This document shows positions 1 through 4,984 of a DNA stretch of 5,923 nt, piece by piece; the stretch's first letter is position 1; every line of letters starts with the position of its first letter. The notes beneath the pieces are model-generated. The model saw only the letters and a program-made list of their open reading frames with translations, searched no databases and was not told the origin of the DNA. The stretch comes from an uncultured Alphaproteobacteria bacterium (lineage in GTDB: Bacteria > Pseudomonadota > Alphaproteobacteria > RF32 > CAG-239), in NCBI GenBank assembly GCA_944391365.1, contig CALXTH010000041.1, positions 1 to 5,923 on the forward strand, given 5' to 3'. The position numbers and the translations under genes are program-made.

Positions 1-438
1 TTACTCCACAACCTTAATGCCCATAGAAACAGCCTGACCTTTAACCATATTCATGGCTGATTCGACTGTTGAACAATTCAAATCAGGCAGCTTGGCTGTA
101 GCAATTTCTCTGACCTGCGCCAAAGTAATCTGACCGGCAACCGTTTTGCTCGGTTCTTTAGACCCGGACTTGATATTGGCAGCCTTTTTAATGTAGTAAG
201 AAACCGGCGGCAGTTTGGTTTCAAAGACAAAAGATTTGTCTTCATAAGCCGTAATAACAACCGGAACCGGCACACCTGGCTCCATTTTCTGGGTCGCGGC
301 ATTAAACTGCTTGCAGAAATCCATGATATTCAAGCCTTTCTGGCCCAGAGCCGGACCAACCGGAGGAGAAGGATTAGCCTTTCCTGCGGGAATTTGAAGC
401 TTGATTAATCCTAAAATCTTCTTTTTAGATTTAGCCAT
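1..438 (-). CDS. rplK: 50S ribosomal protein L11
   Basis: Ribosomal protein L11 (145 residues, normal family length) binds the GTPase-associated region of 23S rRNA and takes part in factor binding during translation. The N-terminal domain has the proline-rich signature PSPPVGPALGQKGLN at residues 23-37, followed by IMDFCKQFN. The C-terminal rRNA-binding domain carries GQITLAQVREIA near 102-113 and ends with ESAMNMVKGQAVSMGI. The ATG is preceded by AAGAGG, with GAGG ending 8 bases before it, and the stop TAA is the first three bases of the window, so the gene is complete. It has its own promoter (558-586) and a leader resembling the L1-binding site (459-497), which points to an L11-L1 operon continuing off the left edge with rplA. 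Identification is essentially certain; the downstream rplA is inferred. Confidence 0.98.
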   Translation of the reverse strand: MAKSKKKILGLIKLQIPAGKANPSPPVGPALGQKGLNIMDFCKQFNAATQKMEPGVPVPVVITAYEDKSFVFETKLPPVSYYIKKAANIKSGSKEPSKTVAGQITLAQVREIATAKLPDLNCSTVESAMNMVKGQAVSMGIKVVE

Positions 439-458
439 TTCAAAAACCTCTTGTTAGG

Positions 459-497
459 TTTCGTGGTCTCTCAGGCGATGGCTCGCCTCCCACGAAA
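459..497 (-). promoter_or_regulatory. Leader hairpin resembling the ribosomal protein L1 binding site
   Basis: In the rplK mRNA leader the arms TTTCGTGG and CCACGAAA (8 bp) enclose a second perfect stem AGGCGA/TCGCCT with loop GCCA. The two stems are separated by an asymmetric internal loop: a single G on the 5' side and GAGAGA on the 3' side. The 5' strand GTGGGAGGC is identical to the L1-stalk strand of E. coli 23S rRNA as I remember it, and the 3' strand (CCTGAGAGACCAC) resembles the partner strand CCTTGAAATACCAC. L1 is known to repress L11-L1 operons by binding such an mRNA mimic. The hairpin ends 6 bases before the AAGAGG ribosome binding site, so bound L1 could block initiation. The fold is read directly; the L1 assignment comes from the rRNA likeness. 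Confidence 0.8.
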
Positions 498-557
498 TTA
501 CATTAAAACACACGATTCTCTTTCTGTCGGACAAAATCCGCCTTTCAGAGTCGCCTC

Positions 558-586
558 TATATAACAGCTTTAAATTAAAAAGACAA
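558..586 (-). promoter_or_regulatory. Probable sigma-70-type promoter of rplK
   Basis: On the minus strand, TTGTCT (581-586) and TATATA (558-563) are separated by exactly 17 bases. The -35 is preceded by C, giving CTTG, common in alphaproteobacterial promoters. Transcription would start near 551, giving a leader of about 110 bases that contains the L1-like hairpin. This lets rplK be expressed independently of secE-nusG. Confidence 0.7.
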
Positions 587-637
587 GCATTTTTTTCAAA
601 AATTTTGCCCATTCCGCGGTTTTTCCGCCTTTTAAAC

Positions 638-1123
638 TCACTTGTTATTCAAATCGGAAGTACATTGCGGACACCTGACCGCGCCAACCGGAATCTCCGA
701 ACAGCAATAAGGACAGATTTTGGTTTTCGGAGCAGCCTCGGCCGCATCAGCAGCCTCTTTTTTATCAACCGCGGCCTGAAGTTTGTTTAACGCCTTAATC
801 AGAACGAACACCGCCAGAGCCACAATAACAAAACTGATAAGCGTATTAATAAACAAACCATAATTCACAGTCACCGCACCGGCAGCCTGCGCGGCCTCAA
901 GCGAGGCATAAGGCCCCGGCACCTTCCCATCATGCAAAGTCAGATACAAATTGGAAAAATCAACCTTACCAAGCAACATACCCAGCGGCGGCATAATAAC
1001 ATCCTTCACCAAAGAGTCGACAATCTTGCCGAATGCGGCCCCGATGATAATACCGACCGCCATATCAATCACATTGCCCCGCACGGCAAATTTCTTAAAC
1101 TCATTAATAAAACTTCTGAACAT
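638..1123 (-). CDS. mscL: Large-conductance mechanosensitive channel MscL with C-terminal zinc ribbon
   Basis: MscL forms a homopentameric inner-membrane pore that opens under membrane tension and releases solutes during hypo-osmotic shock. The N-terminus MFRSFINEFKKFAVRGNVID leads into the pore-lining first helix (about 17-46, with VGIIIGAAFGKIVDSLVKDV and IMPPLG). A periplasmic loop follows, then the second helix at about 87-110. The 161 residues exceed the roughly 136 of E. coli MscL because of an Ala-rich linker and a C-terminal CxxC-x10-CxxC module (C137, C140, C151, C154; ICPYC...RCPQCTSDL), a small zinc ribbon seen in some MscL homologues. The ATG has GGAG six bases upstream. The gene lies between nusG and rplK, behind the nusG terminator, an unusual place. 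No clear promoter of its own is visible, so expression may rely on read-through. Confidence 0.96.
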   Translation of the reverse strand: MFRSFINEFKKFAVRGNVIDMAVGIIIGAAFGKIVDSLVKDVIMPPLGMLLGKVDFSNLYLTLHDGKVPGPYASLEAAQAAGAVTVNYGLFINTLISFVIVALAVFVLIKALNKLQAAVDKKEAADAAEAAPKTKICPYCCSEIPVGAVRCPQCTSDLNNK

Positions 1124-1165
1124 ACCTTTCTCCGTCCCTCTGCCCCGCTCTGAGGCCTGATTAAC

Positions 1166-1190
1166 AAAAAAGCCCCGACCCCGGAGCCTT
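1166..1190 (-). terminator. Intrinsic terminator after nusG
   Basis: Minus strand: arms AAGGCTCC and GGGGCTTT pair over 8 bp (two G-T wobbles) around the loop GGGGTC and run into TTTTTTG. It starts 15 bases after the nusG stop and ends about 40 bases before the mscL ATG, so it would end or attenuate the secE-nusG transcript. Confidence 0.75.
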
Positions 1191-1205
1191 CTTGTTTAAC
1201 CAAAA

Positions 1206-1739
1206 TTACTTGATTTTCTCAACCTGAGAAAATTCCAGTTCCACCGGCGTTGACCGGCCGAAAATGGAAACCGAAACCTTCAGACGCATTTTCTCGGTAT
1301 CAACTTCCTCAACAAACCCCACAAAGGAAGCAAACGGCCCGTCATTAACCCTGACCTGCTCGCCGACTTCAAAGTCGACCTCTGTCCGCGGACGCTCAAC
1401 CCCCTCGGTCATTTGTTTGATAATCCGCTGCGCCTCGGCCTCGGTAATCGGCTGCGGCTTGTTGCGGCTCCCGAGGAACCCGCTGACACGCGGCGTATTG
1501 CGGACAATATGCCAGCACTCATCAGTCATCACCATCTTAATCAGAACATAACCGGGGAAAAACTTCCTTTCGGAATTAACCCGGGCGCCTTTTTTGATTT
1601 CGACAACTTCTTCCGTCGGCACCATAATTTCAAGAATTTTATCGTCCATCCCTTTCAGGAGAGCCTGTTCCCTGATGGATTCGGCAACTTTTTTCTCCGA
1701 TCCGGAATAAACATTTACAACATACCAGCGCGCTTCCAT
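1206..1739 (-). CDS. nusG: Transcription termination/antitermination factor NusG
   Basis: NusG binds RNA polymerase, suppresses pausing, and links the polymerase to Rho or to ribosomal protein S10. The N-terminal NGN domain spans about residues 1-115, starting ARWYVVNVYSGSEKKVAE and including RKFFPGYVLIKM (58-69) and VRNTPRVSGFLG. The C-terminal KOW domain spans about 122-177, with FEVGEQVRVNDGPFASFVG and ending FSQVEKIK. The start at 1739 gives 177 residues and the family's usual opening; GGGG lies nine bases upstream. An in-frame ATG at 1757 would add six residues, overlap secE and has no ribosome binding site, so it is rejected. The start lies 4 bases after the secE stop, so the pair is co-transcribed and probably translationally coupled. 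A terminator follows, separating it from mscL and rplK. Confidence 0.98.
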   Translation of the reverse strand: MEARWYVVNVYSGSEKKVAESIREQALLKGMDDKILEIMVPTEEVVEIKKGARVNSERKFFPGYVLIKMVMTDECWHIVRNTPRVSGFLGSRNKPQPITEAEAQRIIKQMTEGVERPRTEVDFEVGEQVRVNDGPFASFVGFVEEVDTEKMRLKVSVSIFGRSTPVELEFSQVEKIK

Positions 1740-1743
1740 AAAA

Positions 1744-1941
1744 CTAAACCCCAACATCTAAAATTAATTTGACAATCCAGCCAAGAATCTGATCGACAAA
1801 GAAAAAGAACGTCGCAGCAATCGCCACCAGAATAATCACCATGATAGAGGACTGCATAACTTCTTTTCTGGTCGGCCAGGTCACTTTTTTAACTTCCTGC
1901 TTAACCTGTCTGAAGAACTGAATTGGACTGACTTTTGCCAT
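1744..1941 (-). CDS. secE: Preprotein translocase subunit SecE
   Basis: SecE clamps the SecY channel in the inner membrane and is an essential part of the SecYEG translocon. The 65-residue protein is the short single-helix form typical of most bacteria rather than the three-helix enterobacterial form. The amphipathic cytoplasmic segment FFRQVKQEVKKVTWPTRKEV (9-28) contains the conserved K-x-x-W-P-T/S motif. It is followed by one membrane helix at about 31-50 and a short amphipathic tail. The ATG at 1941 is preceded by GGATAGG four bases upstream. The gene is the first of the secE-nusG transcription unit, driven by the promoter at 2050-2078. In many alphaproteobacteria a tRNA-Trp gene precedes secE; none is present here. 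Confidence 0.97.
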   Translation of the reverse strand: MAKVSPIQFFRQVKQEVKKVTWPTRKEVMQSSIMVIILVAIAATFFFFVDQILGWIVKLILDVGV

Positions 1942-1981
1942 GGAACCTATCCACTAAAAAATTAAAACGAACCCAAAGGCT

Positions 1982-2025
1982 GCAGCACACATCACACAAG
2001 ACACGAACCAACCGGTTCATGCTGC
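1982..2025 (-). promoter_or_regulatory. Folded 5' leader of the secE-nusG mRNA
   Basis: In the roughly 100-base leader, CATGAACC and GGTTCGTG (2002-2021) form an 8-bp hairpin with one wobble and loop GGTT. The outer bases GCAG (2022-2025) and CTGC (1982-1985) can close a larger domain. There is no U-run directly after it, so it is not a typical terminator. I do not recognise a known riboswitch or protein-binding leader. The pairing is visible; a regulatory role is inferred. Confidence 0.4.
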
Positions 2026-2049
2026 AAACATGCCCTGACTAATGTCGCC

Positions 2050-2078
2050 AACATATTAAATTATTTTTTATCTGTCAA
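2050..2078 (-). promoter_or_regulatory. Strong sigma-70-type promoter of secE-nusG
   Basis: Minus strand: a perfect TTGACA (2073-2078), a 17-base AT-rich spacer, and TATGTT (2050-2055). It is the best consensus match in the window, and the start site would be near 2043. It directs transcription into secE about 100 bases downstream. Confidence 0.85.
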
Positions 2079-2128
2079 TAAGATATTTGCCGTTTACATA
2101 AATAATCCGTTCCCCTGCTCTTCGGTCA

Positions 2129-2159
2129 CAAAAAAACAGCCGGACAAAATCTTCCGGCC
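2129..2159 (-). terminator. Intrinsic terminator after the 52-residue hypothetical gene
   Basis: Minus strand: CGGCCGGA and TCCGGCTG pair over 8 bp (one wobble) around the loop AGATTTTG and are followed by seven Ts. It begins about 10 bases after the stop codon at 2169 and separates the accessory genes from the secE promoter. The reverse orientation also has a short T-run, but no gene uses it. Confidence 0.85.
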
Positions 2160-2168
2160 GTTTTCCGA

Positions 2169-2327
2169 TCATACCCCTTCGCGGTTCAATTCCCTTCTTC
2201 TGATCTCCGTCAACACAAGTTCATATTCCCGCACCTTGGAAACCGAATATCTGTCCTCAAGCGCGTCAAACAAAACACTGTGATAAACGCTCAGTTCCAA
2301 ATCTGTCATCCCGGAAATTTTACGCAT
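2169..2327 (-). CDS. Small hypothetical protein (52 residues)
   Basis: I do not recognise this protein. It is short, soluble-looking and charged: MRKISGMTDLELSVYHSVLF, then DALEDRYSVSKVREYELVL and TEIRRRELNREGV. It looks wholly helical and could be a small DNA- or protein-binding factor, but no motif proves this. The start at 2327 is chosen because AAGGA lies six bases upstream. The frame stays open to an ATG at 2432, but that extension (Phe-, Leu- and Lys-rich) has no ribosome binding site and overlaps the candidate promoter. A possible promoter is TTGGCA (2393-2398), 17 bases, CATATG (2370-2375), the latter a poor -10. A strong terminator follows the stop, which supports a real single-gene unit. 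Function unknown. Confidence 0.7.
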   Translation of the reverse strand: MRKISGMTDLELSVYHSVLFDALEDRYSVSKVREYELVLTEIRRRELNREGV

Positions 2328-2369
2328 CAGCGCTTCCTTTTGACAACGTTTCTTTTTCAAAAAAACAAA

Positions 2370-2398
2370 CATATGCCCGAAGAGTAATTTTATGCCAA
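2370..2398 (-). promoter_or_regulatory. Weak candidate promoter for the 52-residue gene
   Basis: TTGGCA (2393-2398), five of six matches to the -35 consensus, lies 17 bases from CATATG (2370-2375), which matches the -10 at only three positions. Placement about 45 bases before the chosen start at 2327 is sensible, but the -10 is poor. Confidence 0.35.
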
Positions 2399-2444
2399 AA
2401 TCCATATACAATAATTTTAAAGAATGAAACAAAAATACTATCTG

Positions 2445-2585
2445 TCACTCAAATATAACACCTGCATCGTAAAAAAACAACTTTTTTTCAAATACCATAG
2501 CAAAGAAACTTTGACCTAAGCCATAAGCACTTCTGACCACAAGACCTAGAGGGACCGCTATGTCAGCCCCTCTCTTTAATTGCAT
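2445..2585 (-). CDS. Possible 46-residue ORF in a GC-richer patch; may be a repeat or RNA element
   Basis: An ATG at 2585 opens a 46-codon frame: MQLKRGADIAVPLGLVVRSA, then YGLGQSFFAMVFEKKLFFYD and AGVIFE, stop TGA at 2445. It begins 4 bases after the stop of the small membrane protein gene. The first 75 bases or so are visibly richer in G and C than the AT-rich DNA on both sides. No good ribosome binding site precedes the ATG (GGAAG is 14 bases away), so translation is doubtful. The DNA also has dyad arms AGAGGG/CCCTCT (2547-2572 region) and a distant CATAGC/GCTATG pair, so it could instead be a structured RNA or the remnant of a dispersed repeat. I do not recognise the protein. Confidence 0.3.
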   Translation of the reverse strand: MQLKRGADIAVPLGLVVRSAYGLGQSFFAMVFEKKLFFYDAGVIFE

Positions 2586-2589
2586 ACAA

Positions 2590-2793
2590 CTAATCTAATC
2601 TTCCTTTACAAATTTCCAAAGACTGTCCTGTTTGTACACATTGATTGATAATCTCAGGCTTCTCAATATACTCATATTTCAAAAAAGGAACAATTAAATA
2701 AAGAAAAAAAATAAAAAATATTATACCTATTAGAATTATGACTTTCTTTAATATGTTACCACCTTTTGTTAATATATCTTTGCACAATCTCAT
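2590..2793 (-). CDS. Small single-helix membrane protein with two C-terminal cysteines
   Basis: An unrecognised protein of 67 residues. A basic N-terminus (MRLCKDILTKGGNILKK) precedes one strongly hydrophobic helix at about 18-37 (VIILIGIIFFIFFLYLIVPF). A short polar tail of about 28 residues, KYEYIEKPEIINQC then VQTGQSLEICKGRLD, has cysteines at 52 and 62 and would face the periplasm by the positive-inside rule. The start at 2793 has GGAG six bases upstream; an in-frame GTG at 2832 lacks a ribosome binding site. It lies 68 bases after the four-helix membrane protein gene and shares its AT-rich composition, so it is probably the third gene of that unit. It could be an accessory immunity protein or, alternatively, a spanin-like lysis protein, although the tail is short for that. 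Function unknown. Confidence 0.7.
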   Translation of the reverse strand: MRLCKDILTKGGNILKKVIILIGIIFFIFFLYLIVPFLKYEYIEKPEIINQCVQTGQSLEICKGRLD

Positions 2794-2861
2794 TGCAATC
2801 TCCATTAGGATATTTCGTCCCGAGTAATCCACCTATTTTAATAGATTTTAATCAGTTAGAT

Positions 2862-3317
2862 TTAATAATATCTTACAAATTTTAAGATTACCGCCCAAAT
2901 AAAAAACGACCAGAAAAATACGAAAAATCCTAAAAATGAAGAATACAAAATAACAACATCAGACCAATTATATACAGTACAACACCAGTAGCCCAAGAAT
3001 AAAATAGCTACTTCTCCTGTTCGCCATAAAACAGAAGGATTCTTTGCCAGAATTCTGCACCGCACAAAATCAAATAAAATATATAATATCAGATAAAATA
3101 TATAAGCGGCAAAATAAAATTCTCTCGTAAAAACGCACGGCTTCCCATCTAAGGCCTGGTATAACTCGCCATACGTCCAAAGAAAAACATCGCAGCTATC
3201 CCCTTGAGAATTATTTCCCCAGACGACATCAAAAAGAAATGAGGCCAAAACAATCACAAACAAGTACCACAACAAATACAATAGCGTTCTTTTACTTATG
3301 ATCAATTTCCTTGTCAT
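2862..3317 (-). CDS. Four-helix inner-membrane protein, candidate immunity protein
   Basis: A 151-residue polytopic membrane protein with no family I recognise. Hydrophobic segments lie at about 11-33 (LLYLLWYLFVIVLASFLFDV), 67-86 (FYFAAYIFYLILYILFDFV), 100-117 (VAILFLGYWCCTVY) and 120-146 (VILYSSFLGFFVFFWSFFI). A polar loop of about 33 residues between helices 1 and 2 holds C42 and C61, which could form a disulfide outside the cytoplasm. The ATG directly follows the TAA of the lytic-transglycosylase-like gene. Its ribosome binding site GGGAG (3324-3328) lies inside that gene's last codons, so the two are almost certainly translationally coupled. Pairing a peptidoglycan-cleaving protein with a small membrane protein is typical of effector/immunity pairs, and also of endolysin/holin pairs. 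The gene is real; the role is inferred. Confidence 0.8.
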   Translation of the reverse strand: MTRKLIISKRTLLYLLWYLFVIVLASFLFDVVWGNNSQGDSCDVFLWTYGELYQALDGKPCVFTREFYFAAYIFYLILYILFDFVRCRILAKNPSVLWRTGEVAILFLGYWCCTVYNWSDVVILYSSFLGFFVFFWSFFIWAVILKFVRYY

Positions 3318-4031
3318 TTATTTCTCCCAAAGTTTATTATCATATATAGTTTTTGTTCTGGCTCCGAAATCATTAACTTCCATCGCTCCTGTTCTATTCC
3401 AAACAGTTCCAACTTTCTCTGGAGTTTGCTTTATAACTTGAACGCCCAACTCAATATTTTGTTCAGGATTATAAGTATCATATTGTTTACCTCGAAAACC
3501 TCCCCAAGTTTTACCTTGAATATTCATCGGCATTTGAGAACCCGACATATGCAAAACATCTCCTAAATCGTTTAGGATTAATTTATGTCCGGTGGATGCC
3601 TCATTATACATAATCGCCTTAACAAGGTTAGGATCCACATCATATTTTTGAGTATATTTTTCAACAATGTCAAGATTTTCATTAACATTATCTCGGCCAT
3701 ATTTTTCTATTGTATACCACGGCATTTCATAATTAGCATCAGGATTGTTTTCAATATCTAAAAACAAATTCTTCCCTTGTTTCATATTTTCAATCCTTTC
3801 TTCACGACTCATATAATTATCATAAGGCTTTAATGATTGCTGCTGAATATTTTGCTGTATATTTCTAAAATAATCCTCTTGACTTGAATCATAAATGTTA
3901 TTTCCATCTGAATCTATTAAATAATAACCGATAGAACCATCATTCCGAGCATAAGGAACTATATTAGCTTCATTTTTATTTATGTGTTGAGATGTGTTAG
4001 TCCCCAGTATTTTCCCCAAAGATTTACTCAT
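3318..4031 (-). CDS. Lytic-transglycosylase-like protein without signal peptide, candidate cell-wall-targeting effector
   Basis: 237 residues. Residues 1-100 are polar, Asn/Gln-rich (NIQQNIQQQ near 57-65) and contain ARNDGSIGYYLIDSDGNNIY; there is no signal peptide or membrane helix. Residues about 115-237 resemble the SLT/goose-lysozyme-like fold. IVEKYTQKYDVDPNLVKAIM leads to Y-N-E-A-S with E144 as candidate catalytic acid, then MPMNIQ (167-172) in the place of the usual GLMQI, NPEQNIELGVQVIK (188-201), and a C-terminal WNRTG...ARTKTIY segment where the family has YN-x-G. The expected activity is cleavage of the MurNAc-GlcNAc bond of peptidoglycan. Lack of an export signal suggests delivery by a secretion machine or by lysis. 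The start has AAAGGG ten bases upstream; a weak TATATT (4064-4069) may be its -10. The 3' end abuts the membrane protein gene. Fold moderately sure, role inferred. Confidence 0.75.
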   Translation of the reverse strand: MSKSLGKILGTNTSQHINKNEANIVPYARNDGSIGYYLIDSDGNNIYDSSQEDYFRNIQQNIQQQSLKPYDNYMSREERIENMKQGKNLFLDIENNPDANYEMPWYTIEKYGRDNVNENLDIVEKYTQKYDVDPNLVKAIMYNEASTGHKLILNDLGDVLHMSGSQMPMNIQGKTWGGFRGKQYDTYNPEQNIELGVQVIKQTPEKVGTVWNRTGAMEVNDFGARTKTIYDNKLWEK

Positions 4032-4146
4032 TATACATTATCCCTTTGACTTAAAATTAAAACAATATAACGTTCATTACGGAGATAAAATATCATGATT
4101 TATGACGCATAATCAATCCGCTATAGGCCACAACAGATCAGCTTTA

Positions 4147-4824
4147 TCATTCAAGAGCTTTTTTAAATTCCCGATTATTGGCCTGAGCCAGTTGATTTAA
4201 CTTGCTTTCCCAGTTGCTTTGACGATACGGAATTGAAATTTTCGTCGCTTTGTTTTTCAAAAACCACAAAACAAAGCTGTTCGCCGTCATTTTTTTGCCT
4301 GATTTCATGTATTTATCAAATCTCTGTTTTTGAAGCCTTTTGAAATATTCTCGAAATGGAGCATATTTTTTATCCCGAGACTGTGCTCTTTTTTGCGCTT
4401 CTTGAAAACGATTTATTTGACAAAGAACCTCAACCGATTCTTTTCTACTGTCTTGCCAATGCAGCCGTTCATCTGCCAGAGTTAATGTCATCCAATTGAT
4501 TATATGCTGTTGTAAAACCTTTATATCCTGATTTTGCTTAAACTGAAGAAAGATAAAATCAAGCTGACGCAATTTATCTGGCTCAATCGCACTACTCGCC
4601 GATAAAAGTAATTCCGACTCAATCTTAAAAAAAGATGCAAGTTTAGAAATTTCCGGCGTTATCAGCTCCAAAGACGAATTTTCCATAATTTCCAGGATCT
4701 TAAGGGGAATTTTAGTCTTCGCCGCCAGAGTTTCTAAAAACATCTTCTTGAATTTGCGGAAAAAGGCAATTTTGTTGCCGGTATTTAAAATATATTCTTC
4801 CCAAAAGCTGTTACTTTGAGGCAT
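4147..4824 (-). CDS. Hypothetical protein with weak XRE-like helix-turn-helix N-terminus
   Basis: 225 residues, strongly basic and without membrane segments. Residues about 20-74 (IAFFRKFKKMFLETLAAKTK, IPLKILEIMENSSLELITPE, ISKLASFFKIESELLL) follow the spacing of an XRE/Cro-type HTH: helix, LAAKTKIP turn, recognition helix ending in an x-M-E-N element, and a final K-L-A-x-F-F-x-I. The recognition residues are not conserved, so DNA binding is uncertain. The rest is helical and Lys/Gln-rich (RFQEAQKRAQSRDKK near 139-153, then SGKKMTANSFVLWFLKNKA). The ATG has a very good AAGGAG seven bases upstream, and a matching promoter lies at 4857-4885. Downstream, 115 bases separate it from the transglycosylase-like gene with no visible terminator, so read-through or regulation of that cassette is possible. 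I do not know its function. Confidence 0.75.
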   Translation of the reverse strand: MPQSNSFWEEYILNTGNKIAFFRKFKKMFLETLAAKTKIPLKILEIMENSSLELITPEISKLASFFKIESELLLSASSAIEPDKLRQLDFIFLQFKQNQDIKVLQQHIINWMTLTLADERLHWQDSRKESVEVLCQINRFQEAQKRAQSRDKKYAPFREYFKRLQKQRFDKYMKSGKKMTANSFVLWFLKNKATKISIPYRQSNWESKLNQLAQANNREFKKALE

Positions 4825-4856
4825 TAACTCTCTCCTTATAAATATTATTTTTATCT

Positions 4857-4885
4857 TATATAGAGAACTTATTTGATAAATACAA
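4857..4885 (-). promoter_or_regulatory. Probable promoter of the HTH-like gene
   Basis: Minus strand: TTGTAT (4880-4885), a 17-base spacer and TATATA (4857-4862), about 30 bases before the chosen start at 4824. The next AAGGAG (around 4835) is the ribosome binding site. The match is partial, but the spacing and placement are right. Confidence 0.55.
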
Positions 4886-4932
4886 CTGATTAAAGAAAAT
4901 TAATGTATTTAGTTTCATTAAAGGCTATAAAT

Positions 4933-4971
4933 AAAAAAAATCGCTGCACACCCCTTTTGGCTGCACAGCGA
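4933..4971 (-). terminator. Strong intrinsic terminator after the TIM-barrel gene
   Basis: Minus strand: TCGCTGTGCA and TGTGCAGCGA pair over 10 bp (two wobbles), with two further G-C pairs possible beyond one mismatch, and are followed by eight Ts (4933-4940). It starts 13 bases after the stop codon at 4985 and isolates that gene from the HTH-like gene. Confidence 0.92.
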
Positions 4972-4984
4972 ATCAAGATAATTA

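Noticed and set aside
78..302. Second minus-strand ORF inside rplK
   Set aside because: Out-of-frame shadow of rplK rich in Arg and Leu.
599..637. Possible mscL terminator (GCGG AAAAA CCGC)
   Set aside because: Only four base pairs and no T-run after it.
605..790. Plus-strand ORF of 61 codons
   Set aside because: Lies mostly antisense to mscL; no ribosome binding site and an unlikely composition.
932..1160. Two overlapping plus-strand ORFs
   Set aside because: Antisense shadows of the clearly identified mscL.
1264..1772. Plus-strand ORFs of 95 and 119 codons
   Set aside because: Antisense to nusG, which has full family signatures.
1942..2128. tRNA-Trp gene expected upstream of secE
   Set aside because: No cloverleaf, anticodon arm or T-loop GGTTCGA-type sequence in proper context; GGTTCG here is part of a hairpin.
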